Both the position numbers and the translations under genes were made by a program. 64,000 nt of DNA from Cordia subcordata (taxonomy: Eukaryota; Streptophyta; Magnoliopsida; Boraginales; Cordiaceae): contig JAPTOF010000015.1 in the NCBI GenBank assembly GCA_028554755.1, positions 5,270,001-5,334,000 of the forward strand. The letters are read 5' to 3'. This document shows positions 33,229 to 45,014 of this stretch, piece by piece; position 1 is the first letter of the stretch; every line of letters begins with the position of its first letter. The notes under the pieces are model-generated. The model was not told the DNA's origin. It did no database searches and saw only the letters and a program-made list of their open reading frames with translations.

Positions 33229-34649
33229 ACACCCCCAAACCTTCTCCTTGCTTGTCCTCAAGCAAGCCCAATCTTAAATTTGTTTCTAGAGCTGATACAA
33301 TGAATTGCCTAAAGGATTGACTCATTATCAAGGTTAGTCTAAGAAGCATGAGGGGCATTCCTATTATGGAGAGATCTCCAAATCTCTTTGGATCCTCCCT
33401 CTACTCATAAGGGGTCTCGTTCCTCGTGGAAATTTCCCAAGTAGCCAATCCATCACAAGCCTAGGATCTTAACTCACACACTTGAGATATTGATATTTCG
33501 TGCTCCCTCAACTAACACGGCCTCCATAACATGCACCAAGCCTCAAAGACAATAAGAGAGAATATACAAACAAAATGACTTATAAAAAGCCTTATTCACG
33601 TATCTACAAAGATGATAACTTGTGCTAAGTTGACATTGTGTCACTTATGCACTTATTCACTAACTTTTTGGTGCCTTTGGCTTTTCCTCTTTTTCACTTC
33701 ATTTTTTTTATAAATATTTTTGCACCTTTTTGCCTTTTTCAATTTTTTTTTTGAATTTTTCATGCTTTGTATTGTATTCACAAAAAGAAAGAAAAAGAAA
33801 GGCTTAGGCGTGTCAAAAAGAACCAATCAAGGAAGGGGCACTCACATCAACAACCCTTTTCCAACATTCTTTCTTACCAAGCTATGGGGTGGCTACAAGG
33901 GTTATTCTTTCAAGGTTCTCACTCCCCACAACTTTGAAGGGCATCCCCTCCAAGACTTAGTTTTCAAACCACTCTATTCATTTTCCCATAATGCATCTCA
34001 TCTTCATAAATCAATAGAGTCAATCACAAAAACCAACACAATGATCAACAAAGAAATAAATGACTATATGCATTAAAATTTAAAAATTTTAAAAATTTTC
34101 ACCATTTTTAAGCGCATAATGCAATCTACCCTAAGTATAACAAGAAAACCAAACTCCCACACCCCCGACCCTAAACTTTGCTTGTCCTCAAGCAAATAGA
34201 TCAAAACACAAAAACAAGCAAATTGTCATTACAAAACAAGTAAGGGTGGTGGGGATAGGGTATAAACATGGGGAACATGTGGACAAAGGATAGATACAAC
34301 CTTGTATTTTCTTTAAAGATTTCCATGCCAATGATAAATCACCATACTACTAATCCTGTGACTCACAATTTATAAACACTCACAAAAAAAAATAAGATTA
34401 GTAGCATTGCCTATGTATGCTTGCATTGGCATGTGCAATAATGAGCGGTGTATCTTGTAGGACAAAGGATTGGGATTCAACACTTTGGTTTGGGTGCAAG
34501 AAAGATAAAAGAAAGAAAATAAAAGGAAAATAAAGTGAAACAAATGTAAAACTACAAAATTGAACCTAGGTTGCCTCTTAGTAGCGCTAACCACCATGCC
34601 GTTAGCTAGGCAAACACCAACTCACCTTCAACTTCCATAGATAGGGTCC
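33229..34649 (-). other. purine tract and 3' non-coding region of element A
   Basis: On the minus strand GGAGAAGGTTTGGGGGTGT directly precedes the LTR (complement at 33229-33247). A second copy of the same context (complement CCTAAACTTTGCTTGTCCTC) lies at 34171-34190, about 930 bp upstream. After the integrase, the minus strand reads TTAGCGCTACTAAGAGGCAA (complement near 34573-34592), shared with B and D. The region 33820-33965 is homologous, inverted, to 29500-29640 of B. No env-like gene is seen. Confidence 0.7.
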
Positions 34650-37600
34650 TGAAGCATTAAAGCCTCTACACGAGCCATGCTCTAATCATATGCGTGCTTC
34701 AGGCATTGCCCATTCACCGTCAACTCTTGGCCATCCTTCAAGTCTTTAATCTTGACTACTCCAGAAGGATAGGCAACCATCACCTTATATGGACCATCCC
34801 ATCTTGTCTTAAGCTTACCTTGAAAGAGTTTCAATCGTGAGTTAAACAACCAAACTTTATCAGAAGAAGAAATGATTTCTTGATAATGTGTTTATCATGA
34901 ATTCTCTTCATCCTATCCTTATAAAGTTTAGCGTTCTCATACACCTCAAATCTAAGCTCTTCCAATTCTACTAGATCTAGCTTCCTTTTATCACCCGTTC
35001 TTGCCAAGTCAAAATTTAGAGCTTTGATTGCCCAATAAGCTCTATGCTCTAGTTCTACCAGCAAGTGACAAGCTTTACCATAAACCAATATATACGGAGA
35101 CATACCAATGGGAGTCTTAAAGACGGTACAATAGACCCACAAAGCATCATTTAGCCTTATAGACCAATCTCTCCTATCGAGCCTAACCATTTTCTCTAAA
35201 ATGTGTTTGATTTCCCTATTGGACACCTTTACTTGTCCACTAGTTTACGGGTGATAAGGAGTGGCTACCTTATGGTTGATTGAATATCTTCTCAACAAGG
35301 CCTATAAAGTCTTATGTCGAAAATGCAAACCCCCATCACTAATTAAGACCCTAGGGACTCCAAATCTAGTGAAAATGTTCTCCCTAATAAACTTGACCAC
35401 TACCCTATGGTCATTAGTGTGTATGGGAATAGCCTCAACCCATTTGGACACATAATCAACGGCTACTAAAATGTATTGGTACCCAAAGAAAGGTGGAAAT
35501 GGGCCCATGAAATCTATATCCCAAACATCAAACAACTCACAAGGAAGAATAGGGGATAAAGGCATCATGTTTCTCTTAGAGATGGACCCGGATTGTTGAC
35601 ATCTAAAGCATTTCTTACAATACTCTTGGGCATCCCTAAAGAGAGTGGGCCAAAATAATCCACATTGCAAGACCTTCACGGCGGTCTTCTTCCCACTAAA
35701 ATGACCCCCACACCCATTATCATGACACATACTCAAAACATTCTCAAACTCGTCCTCAGGCACACACCGACGAATCATTTGATTCGCACACACTTTGAAG
35801 AGATAGGGATCCTCTCAAAAGAAATGCCTAACTTGTGCTAGGAACCTATCTTTTTCTCTCTTCTCCCAATAGGAAGGAAAATGCCCGGTGGCAAGATAAT
35901 TGACAATATGAGCAGACCAAGGTGTGTGATGAGAGACGGCAAACAATTGCTCATCAGGGAATGAATCATGAAAAGGAGATGGATCACTAGAAGACTCGCT
36001 AACAAGATAGGAAAGATGATTCGCAACTAAATTTTCTTTACCCTTCTTATCCGGGATTTCTATCTCAAACTCTTGAAGGAGGAGCAACCACCTAATCAAA
36101 CGGGGCTTAGGTTCTTTCTTAGACAACAAATACTTCAATACCACATGATTGGTGTACACAATCACCTTGGATCCTAGGATGTATGATCTAAACTTGTCAA
36201 GGGAGAAGACTATTGCTAGAAGCTCTTTTTCCGTGGTGGTATAGTTCTTTTGTGCTTCATCAAGAGTCTTGCTAGCATAGTACACAACATGGCGCAACTT
36301 ATCCTTCCTTTGACCTAAAACAGCTCCTATCGCATAATTGGATGCATTACACATAACCTCAAATAGGAGACTGTAGTTAGGTGGCTGGATAATTGGGATG
36401 TAGACAATAAGGATTTAAGCCTATTGAAAGCTCTAATACATTCATTATCAAAGTCAAAAGGGACGTCTTGTGCTAGGAGCCTAGACAAGGGGCATGCAAT
36501 GTGACTAAAATCCTTAATGAATCTACGGTAAAATCCTGCATGCCCTAAAAAAGATCTAACATCCTTGACACACTTAGGGACATGTAACTTTTCAACCAAT
36601 TCTACCTTAGCTGGGTCAACTTGAATTCCATTAGATGATACAACATGACCCAACACTATCCCTCGTTGCACCATGAAGTAGGATTTCTCCTAACTCAACA
36701 CTAGATTCTTCTTCACACATCGGTCTAACACTAAAGAGAGATGACTCAAGCACTTATCAAAGCTATCTCCAAAGACTGAAAAATCATCCATGAAAATCTT
36801 TAAATGCCTCTCAATCATGTCACTAAAAATGGCCATCATACATCTCTGAAAAGTCACTGGGAGGGCATTATAAAGACCGAAGGGCATTCTCCTATAAGCA
36901 AAAGTGCCATAGGGGCAAGTAAAGGTGGTCTTCTGTTAGTCCTCGGGAAACATGGGGATCTGATTATAACTCGAATAGCCATCTAGAAAACAATAGTAGC
37001 TATGTAGCTACTTTATCTAAGATCTGGTCTAGAAAAGGCAATTGGAAATGATCCTTCCTAGTTTTGGAGTTGAGCTTCTTATAATCAATACAAACTCTCC
37101 ATCCCATGGGAGTACATGTAGGGATAAGCTCCCCTCTCTCATTCTCAACAACTGTGATCCCAGAATTCTTAGGGGCAACTTGAACCGGGCTAAGCCACTC
37201 ACTATCGGAGATCGGATAAATAATGCCTGCATCTAAAAGCTTAATGATCTCTTTCTTAACTACTTTGCTCATGTGTGGGTTTAGCCTCCTTTGCATCTCC
37301 CTAGAAAGAATGGCTCCATCCTCAAGGTCAATACTATGCATGCAAACAGAAGGGTCTATACTTCTCAAATCATCAATTTTCCACCCTATAGCCTTCTTAT
37401 GCTTCCTAAGGACCTCTAAGAGACGCTTCTCATGCTCACTAGAAAGATCGAAAGCTATGATGACCGGAAGGGTCTCACTAGGACCTAGGAATGCATACTT
37501 CAAATGATCAGGAAGGGGTTTGAGCTCTATAGAAGGGCTAGGCTCAACCAAGGTGGACTTAACCTCATCATTATCAATAGGGACATCACTAGAAATGAGA

Positions 37601-38815
37601 CTAGAAAGATTAACCTTAAGTGACTTATTAGTCAAATGGCTCTCAATTAAGGAAGTAGAAGCTACACATTTTCGCTCTAAGGTCTCCACATCAAAACTAG
37701 ACATCAATTCCTCAAATTTCCTCAATTTTTCTCCATCGATCATAGTCTTCTCTATAAGATCCTCAACACAAGAATCAATCACATCCACCCTAAAGCACTC
37801 TTCTCCATCCTCTCCTCCTATACTAGCCCTATTCACCGCCTCAGCAACCTTCATAGTGGATCTCAAATTCCCAAATTTCATCTCCAATAACCCCGACTGA
37901 CAATGGATAATGGCATCTGTGGTGGCAAGGAAGGGGCGACCTAGAAGAATAGGTGTAGAATGTCTAGAGTCATGTCCCGAATCCATATCTAACTCTATGA
38001 AGTCAACAGGGTACACAAACTCACCTACCTGAACCATAATGTCCTCTATCACACCTCTAGGTCTACGCTCGAACCTATCAGCTAGCTGAAGAGTAACATG
38101 TGTAGGAGATAACTTACCTAGACCTAGCTGCTAATAGACGGAGTAAGGAATGATATTCACACTAGATCCTAAATCTAACAAGCGTGATCAATCTGGTTCT
38201 TACGGATCTTACAAGGAATGGTGAAGGCTCCGGGGTCACTCATCTTGGGTGCAAGGCCCGAAGTACAAATACTACTCACCTTCTCTGTAAGCCTCATCTT
38301 CTTAGGAATGTTCGATGACCTACGTTTCCTTGTACAAAGATCCTTAAAGAACTTAGAATAAGAGGGGATGGAAAGGATCGCATCTATTAAAGGAAGATTG
38401 ACCTTAAGGTCCTTAAGATGCTCTAAAACCTTGAAGAACCTAGAATCCTCACTAGGTGTAGGCCTCTCTAAGTCAGATAGAAAAGGAACTCTAGGGTCAA
38501 CACCTCTAGACACATGGGAATCATCAATAGGCTCTTTTTTCTCCCTGTGTGGGTGGGAAGTACTACTCTCTTCATGGTCTCTAATGGGCTTATCTCTCTT
38601 AATAGGACCCTCTCTATGATTTCCCTCAACAAGGCGACAATGTGGTGCTCTTGACTTGGAAGGACCACTAGGTGCAGGTACTGCAAAGATAACTCCTATC
38701 CTATTATCCATTACCCTACCACTTCTAAAAGTGGTGACGGCCTTAGCCTGGGCTTGAGGGGGATAAGTGGTATCGGTGGAGGAATAGGACTGGACTCTAG
38801 GGTTCACCTCCGACT
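34650..38815 (-). pseudogene. Athila-like pol: protease, reverse transcriptase, RNase H, integrase (broken)
   Basis: The domains run on the minus strand in Ty3 order. Protease: LDLGSSVNIIPYSVY (about 38130-38170, after a frameshift, then a stop) and PILLGRPFLATTDAI. RT: VCIDYKKLNSKTRKDHFQLP, MPFGLYNALPVTFQRCM and catalytic FMDD (36783-36794). RNase H (35815-36354): [20 protein letters not shown], where the usual YTDH and VADHLS read YTNH and VANHLS. Integrase (34831-35793): an HHCC finger (CHDNGCGGH and CKKCFRCQ), DIDFMGPF and LISDGG, with the third acidic residue replaced ([10 protein letters not shown]). At least five stops or frameshifts occur, so no enzyme is made. In working relatives this set would copy and insert A and probably B, D and F. 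Confidence 0.9.
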
Positions 38816-40351
38816 AAGAAGGCAATTTCTCAAGGTCTCTAGCTCTCTCAACTGACTAGCAATTTGTCCTAACTGTGCCTCAAACCTAGCTATTTGCTGC
38901 CTATTTTTTGCCAATTCTTAGTGTTGGTTTTGAATGAACTGCATTATCTTCATCATGTCATTACTAGGAGGTTGGCTACTAAAGGGACCAGGCAAAGCCT
39001 GAGGTTGAGGAGCACTAGTGAGACGGGGCTGATTAACATGATAGAAACTTGGGGGATATTGAGGACGGGGTTACTGTTGAGGTGGAACCTGAGAATGTGA
39101 ACTAGACTCATGCTGTCCTTGTCTCTAAGAAAATTTCGGGTTGTCCCTCCAACCCGAATTATATGTGTTCGAGTATGGGTTGTACTCACGAGAATAACCT
39201 TGAGCAGCACACACTTACTCTTTCGTGAAATCAGGAAATTGAAATGCTAAAGGCCAAGCTATGGTCTCATGAGATGACTCGGAACACAATGCAGAAATTT
39301 CAACAACTAATGGGGCGAAGGAAGAACCTATAGAACTAGTCCTATGACCTTGGGATGAAATGGACAAAGAAATGAATTGATCTAGCTTATTCTTCAAAGC
39401 CTCAACCTTAGCGGGTAAATCTAAAGAAACTTCAACCTCACTAACACTTTTTTTGTTGCCTCCCCGACTAGACCTTTCCATGGCAAAATTTTGAAAATAA
39501 TTTTCAGCCATCATTTCTATTTTCTCTCATGCCTCGGTCGGTCTCAAAAGATAGAAGCCACCATCGGAGGTGGCATTGACCATCATCCTATTTTGTTCAT
39601 TCAAGCCTCGAAAGAAGTATTGCATTAAGTCATGATTGTCGTACCTGTGGTGTGGATATTGTCTAAGAAGATCCTTGAACCTCTCCCAAGCCTCATGAAA
39701 GGATTCTAGGTCATGTTGGGAGAAAGTCATTATGGCGGTCCTAAGGTCGGCCGTCTTGGCCATAGGATAAAATTTTTGAAAGAACTTAGATTGAAGCTCA
39801 GCCCATGTAATAATGCAACCGTTAGGTAAGGAATGCAACCAAGTCCTCGCCTTGTCCTTAAGAGAGAAAGGAAACAATCTTAGACGTATGACCTCTTGGG
39901 AGACATTGGGGACATGGAGAGTGAAACTCATCTCAACAAAATCAGTGAAATGATCTAGAGGACTCTTATTGCTTCTCCCGTAGAAGAAGGGAAGCATGGC
40001 CAACATATTAGGCTTAATCTCGAAGTTCGTCTCCCCCAAACCTAGAATTTGAATAGCCAAATTAGGCTCAAAGGCTTCGGGAAGAAAGAATTGCCTATGA
40101 GTGGGTGTCTCATCTATGGGTGGATCCGATTTACAGTGCTGTCGTCTAAAATGATCTTGGGCTTGATGTCCAAGGTGATCATGAGGTGGAATGGGATTCA
40201 TTAGGGGATTGGGAGGATTAGGAGGATGATTGGGATCGGCCATCTCCTCAAGAAGATCTCCTAAATTCCTAAAATATCTAGCAATTCTATCAGGTTTGGG
40301 ATTAAAAAGAACTAGGGGATTTCTAAGGGATCTCCTACCAAGCATGCACAA
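38816..40351 (-). pseudogene. Athila-like gag (broken)
   Basis: The minus-strand frame from 40351 contains the retrotransposon Gag core: MLPFFYGRSNKSPLDHFTDF, RLRLFPFSLKDKARTWLHSL, WAELQSKFFQKFYPMAKTAD and SFHEAWERFKDLLRQYPHHR. A stop follows at 39527-39529. The same frame continues (MMAENYFQNFAMERSSRGGN), meets another stop near 39212, and reads YNPYSNTYNSGWRDNPKFS before more stops. The YSNTYNPGWRNHPNF-type segment is typical of Athila Gag. No CCHC knuckle is visible, in contrast to the B/D/F protein. Confidence 0.87.
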
Positions 40352-40602
40352 ACTATCCTAACTCCGATCACTTCAACCCCCGAAAACTTCAATATTCCTA
40401 AAACTACAGCAAATAAACCACAATCCTAGAGAGTCTACTAAAAATAAAGACAAAAGCTGAAATAGATAAACAAAAACTAAAGCAAGATAATATGAACAAT
40501 AAACAAGATAAGCAAAAAACTAAACAAACTATAAAGGAAAAGCAAGAAAGTAAGAAAAGAAACTACCAAAACACACAAACAAAGAATGCAAATCACTGTG
40601 CC

Positions 40603-40620
40603 TCCCCGGCAACCGCGCTA
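40603..40620 (-). promoter_or_regulatory. primer-binding site (tRNA-Asp type), element A
   Basis: The minus strand reads TAGCGCGGTTGCCGGGGA, six bases from the LTR end. Two changes separate it from the tRNA-Asp complement. A 250-base AT-rich leader without genes (40352-40602) separates it from gag. Confidence 0.82.
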
Positions 40621-40626
40621 AGAACT

Positions 40627-42476
40627 TGATGTACATCTTTGAGTGCAAGCTCTAAAGACCCGCAAGTGCACGGATCGATGCAGTGTAGTGTGTGTGAGAA
40701 CGGGTGTCGAACCACAGGGAGGCTATGTTGTGAGATGGATTCTATGTGTGTGTTCTAGAATGTGCCTAAAAATAAGAAACTTAAACTATCTATTTTTGGG
40801 ATTTTGGAATTTTGAATGGTCGAGAACTCTAAATAGAATGAATTAAACTAAACTATGGAATTGGGAAAAGTGGGGGATAAGCTAATCTAGAGGAATTAAC
40901 AAATGGAAAGGGGTTAGGGTGACTTCAACTTATGAATGGGTGATTCTATACTCAATTGCTATGGGATTAAAGAATGATGGCTTACTTTAGTGATTGCTCT
41001 TAATTAGGTTGCTAAATTAGTGTCTTAAGTTCCCCTTAGGACTCGGTGCGGATCCGTCCCTAGGCGGCACCTCCTAGAACTACGGCATGGTCCTTATGAC
41101 CTAGGGCCTTAAGAATGACTAATTGGCTTCCTAGGTGACTTAGAATAAACCTACCCTAGTACCTAAATCATTGGCTGGATTCAAAGCCAAGACCTAGTGT
41201 CGCTAAGGTCGACTAAACCTATTGGCTGGATTTAAAGCCAAAGGAGACTCGGCCTAGGCTAGCCCTAAATTATGCTTCATCATTCTAAGGTCAGAATAGC
41301 GGGATTCAACCTATTAACACATTCATACATGTTCTAAGCCAAGGTGTTCATGAATAAAGGGACCTATTCAACTACCAAACATCGTCATGCTCAGATTACA
41401 CCATTAGAAGCAATTAACAACCGACATATATGCATTATTGAAGTCATATTCACTACTAGGCATGCAAATATACACATAGACATAAATATAAGCATTACCC
41501 ACTTCATAACATCCACATATAAACATATAGACATGATTATAGCATGGATTAGATGTGTTTAGTAATAAATAGGCTTCAATTTATACACATGTTACTCATT
41601 TAGGCATTTAATCAAACACTTAGACATGAACGAGAAAATAACCATTTGAACAAGAAAATCAAACATGTATATATAATCAGCCATTTAATCCCATATCATA
41701 AGAGTATATAACTGACCCATTATATAAGTAAAATCACTCTACACAAGTCTACTCAATCATAATAAAAGATAGAATGAAAGAGAATTTATGAAGGTTCCCT
41801 TTCATCCTAGCTAATCTGGTACAAAGCTATTGAGTAAACTTGAATCCAAATGTTGAAACTCTCTAAATTCTCTTGCTCCAAAGTAATGAAATGTGTGAGA
41901 GAGTGTGTGTGTTGTAGGTGAAGACTAGGGTTAAGTGTATGTGTGTGATGGGTGTAAAGATTCTCTTTCTCCCCAAAAGATCCCCCTTTTTTAGTCTGAA
42001 AATGGGGCTTTTATATCGACTTTTCACGAACTGGCGGTCGACCGGCTTTTTTCTTAGCTCGACCGATTTTTTGGTGATGCTCTCTAGAATGGCCGGTTGA
42101 CCTAGCCGGTCGACCGGCTTTGGAAGGGTAGTCGTCCAGCTATTTTTGGCACCTCTCTAGAGTGGCCGGTCGGCCGGCTGGCTTCTTTCCTCCATTCTTT
42201 GTCTTTCCGGCCTCCAATCTTCTCCTTTTGGCTCATACATCTCCCATCTTTATTACCTATCATCACCCAATCTCGATCTTAACCTAAAGTTCACCTAAAT
42301 CATTGAAAACAAGCAATTAGTGTAGCAATTTGTCTCTTAAACTTGATATGTACATTTGTTTACGCTTAAGCCTATTCTTATCAAAAGTACTATACCAATG
42401 CATCTTTTTGAGCACTTAATACTTCTTAAACATAGGTAAATTACAATGCCAACACACACAAAAACACAACACATCA
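40627..42476 (-). repeat. 5' LTR of element A (1850 bp, minus orientation)
   Basis: TGATGTACATC...AACACATCA on the + strand. It is uninterrupted and serves as the reference for the split partner. The CpG cluster at 42035-42180 includes the perfect 16-bp palindrome AGCCGGTCGACCGGCT (42104-42119). On the minus strand a TATA box (GATATAAAAG) lies next to it at about 42008-42017. Confidence 0.9.
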
Positions 42477-43655
42477 GGAGCAACATCGTTCACCTTTCTC
42501 TTGAGGTCAAGATAACTCTTCATTTTACCCTCTTCCTTGTTTTAAGAGTCCATCTTCCACGCTATCTTTTCCCATTTATTCTTCTCCTAAATTTTTTGAT
42601 GGTTATGCTCAAAATGATTTTCAAAATAATTACCATTTCCTTTCAGGTGAACCAAATCTCCAAAAAAGTCAAGTTCTTGAATAAAGAAGTTGAAAATAAG
42701 CAACCCATGAGTGAGAGTGTTGAGATACCTTTAGATCGGGTTGCAGGGATGGGAGTGAGACCTATGGATGAAGAGATTAGTGGAGAAAAATATTATTTTG
42801 GGAGGAAGAGATAGAAAGATAGGTGGATAGAGAGTTTACATCTTTCAATGAGGAAAAAAATGAGCTTAATGGTAATTTGGTTCTTAATGCCAATTGTCGG
42901 CATGTATTAGAGGAAGTGGTACCCTATCCTCCTATGTTTTCACCGCTCCCCATTGAGTCATGTGAACCTATTATTACCTCTTTTCCCACATCGCACACAT
43001 GTTTAGAGGACAAACTTGATGTTATTATTACTCAATTTAACTCTGATACCTCTTGGAGGGAGATAAGTGTGCTTACTCCCATTGCACTTACTTGTTTGCA
43101 TGATGAGTCATTTGAGTCTCCTTTATCACCTTTATGCATGTCTACCCCTTGTGAGGAGTTAGAGCGACCATTGTTTGATGATGCCATATCTCATAGAGAG
43201 GAAGAGTCTAGTCCTTCCATGTATCTTTCAATTGACCTTCCTTCTCCGGGTGTCGCCCAAACTCCCTATTCCCAAGTCTTCCCCTTTGTTAAAGCTTACA
43301 ATTGTGCCTTCTTGCATGGAACACTTTTACTTACAATTAAGACATACACTTCCTACATTGCATGCATTTGACCTTTCATTGACATATGTGGAGGGTGTGT
43401 TCTTAGTATTGATCACGAGAAGAAGGCCATGGGGTGGTTAGTTAGTGAGCAAGCGGAGCATATTTTTCACATTTGCATATGGCACTTACCACATTTGAGC
43501 ATACATCTATTTTTATACTGTGGGGTAGGACACTTTGAAAAGGGCTTGCATTGTTCATTCTTTGCCTTATCATTTATTGCATGATCCCTTTCCCTCCATG
43601 TTTTGTGTTTTGATGATTATCTAGCAATTTGTACTACACAACTCAAACATGTTTT
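42477..43655 (+). pseudogene. conserved non-autonomous-element ORF of F, 3' piece
   Basis: It resumes at the second GGAGC copy. Homology to B runs in broken frames. The frame 42823-43371 holds SFNEEKNELNGNLVLN and CEELERPLFDDAISHREEES. The frame 43175-43441 holds PSCMEHFYLQLRHTLPTLHA and FDLSLTYVEGVFLVL. The piece ends with CAATTTGTACTACACAACTC before joining directly to LTR sequence. Confidence 0.72.
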
Positions 43656-43660
43656 ACTCT

Positions 43661-45014
43661 GAGTGCATTTAGCATAGAGTTTATGCATAATTGTTAATAT
43701 ATGTACATAATGTATTTAGAAGCATAAACACTATACTAAGTGTTATATTTTACATTTTAAGTAAGTTTTGGGATGGGTTGAACTTAAACAAGGAAGAAAC
43801 AAGCTAAATGTTGAACGCTAGGAGAATAAAGATTAAATATTAAAGATCAAATGGAGCTACTAGATGGGGCTAAAGGAAGAATCGGCTAATTGGTAGGGTC
43901 AGCCAACAAATCCAGTAAAAAAAGTCTGTACTGGTCGAGCAAACCGGTCAGCCAGTTATTCCGAAAAGCAAATCTTATTACCCAATAATATCCCCTAGTA
44001 CTCGCGTTGAAAAGTCTATAAATAGCTCATTTTAGGTCTTTTTTGGGGAAAGAACTTTTATTTCTTAAACCATAATAAACCCTAACCCTTTACCTACTTC
44101 ACTAAACACCCAAAACCACCATCTCACACCAAACCAACCTAAAGCCACCATCCCATACCAAAACAAGCAAGAGATTGAAACTTGTAACAAAAGATTGAAG
44201 GGTTTTGCTTTGGATTTAAGCAAGGGTTTAAAGAGGAGTTTATTATTCCTTTTCTTATTCTTGTGAATATGCTTTATATTTGAGTTAGATCTAGGGTTGA
44301 ATGATGTTGTATATTAGATTAAGGCTTTAAATAAAGGATTTGTGTATATCTTTGGCTCTTAATATATGCCTTTTAAAATTGATTAATGGCATGAATCAAT
44401 ATGTATATGTGTTTGATAAAATGTCTAGGTGAACTTGCATATGTTATTCGTGCTTAAATGCTATTAGTAGCGGTGTCACCTTAACTTTATTCTATACTAA
44501 CAGCATGGGCCCTATTTGTAACTACATGTGTTGATTAACATGCTCAATTAATGACTTGTGTGGTAGGAGCATACCTTTAGTCTCAAACAATACGAAAAGG
44601 GTACCGACTAGCACTAGTTAATGCTTTAGAAGTCTAACCTCTAGTTTGAAACAATACTAATAGATTAGTCTTGAGTATGACGTCAATCAACACCAAAGAA
44701 AGCAATCTTGCCATAGATAGACCTAGTCATTATTATAGCCTGAGTCTAGTTGCAACACAATTACCATAGATCCCCTTCCATCTTGTAAAACTTTCTTTCT
44801 TTAGCTTGGCACCTTAGTTCCTCGGTAGTTTAGGTTTATGTTCTTTTTCCCGAGCCTTTTTCTTTCCTAAAGAAAGCATCCACACGTATGTAGCTTGTCT
44901 TAGGTGCTTTTGCACATAGAGACTAAACTGTGGTAGCCTCCCTGAGGAAGAACGATCCTGTACTTGCATGCTTCATTACACACGATCGGTGCACTTGCGG
45001 TTGTAGACACATCA
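43661..45014 (+). repeat. 3' LTR of element F, 5'-deleted
   Basis: It starts inside the LTR at GAGTGCATTTAGCAT (about position 78 of the 5' LTR) and ends GACACATCA. The 3' non-coding region, purine tract and first ~78 LTR bases are absent. The junction TTTTACTCTGAGTGC shows little homology. The CpG cluster survives only in decayed form (43860-43960). Confidence 0.8.

Larger units (their letters stand above)
22470..42476 (-). mobile_element. element A: Athila-like Ty3 retrotransposon inserted in the F ORF
   Basis: On the + strand it starts TGATGTACGTC and ends AACACATCA, flanked by perfect GGAGC copies (22465-22469 and 42477-42481). Intact B has GGGAGCAACATC at this place. On the minus strand the order is LTR (40627-42476), primer site, gag, protease-RT-RNase H-integrase, 3' non-coding region, purine tract, and LTR (33228 to 22470, split by B). 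Without B it is about 11 kb, normal for Athila-type elements. All reading frames carry stops. Its 3' region is shared with B and D, which makes this lineage their likely enzyme donor. Confidence 0.9.
20257..45014 (+). mobile_element. element F: non-autonomous Ty3 LTR element inserted in D's 3' LTR
   Basis: It starts TGATGTGTGCCATTTG and ends GTAGACACATCA, flanked by perfect ATTAC copies (20252-20256 and 45015-45019). The D LTR reads on without gap after removal. Parts: 5' LTR 20257-21677, a duplicated primer site, a broken ORF in two pieces (22107-22469 and 42477-43655) split by element A, and a 3' LTR missing its beginning. Without A, F is about 4.7 kb. It is related to B by LTR and ORF. Confidence 0.87.

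Noticed and set aside
32533..34076. Open frames at 32533-32808 and 33720-34076
   Set aside because: Both fall in the LTR or 3' non-coding region of element A and have low-complexity, K/F-rich translations.
22107..43655. Membrane-protein reading of the hydrophobic frame at 22092-22472 (and similarly 15947-16423)
   Set aside because: Repeated I, L, V and H come from reading the decayed ORF of F/D out of frame. The correct frames show zinc-knuckle cysteines.
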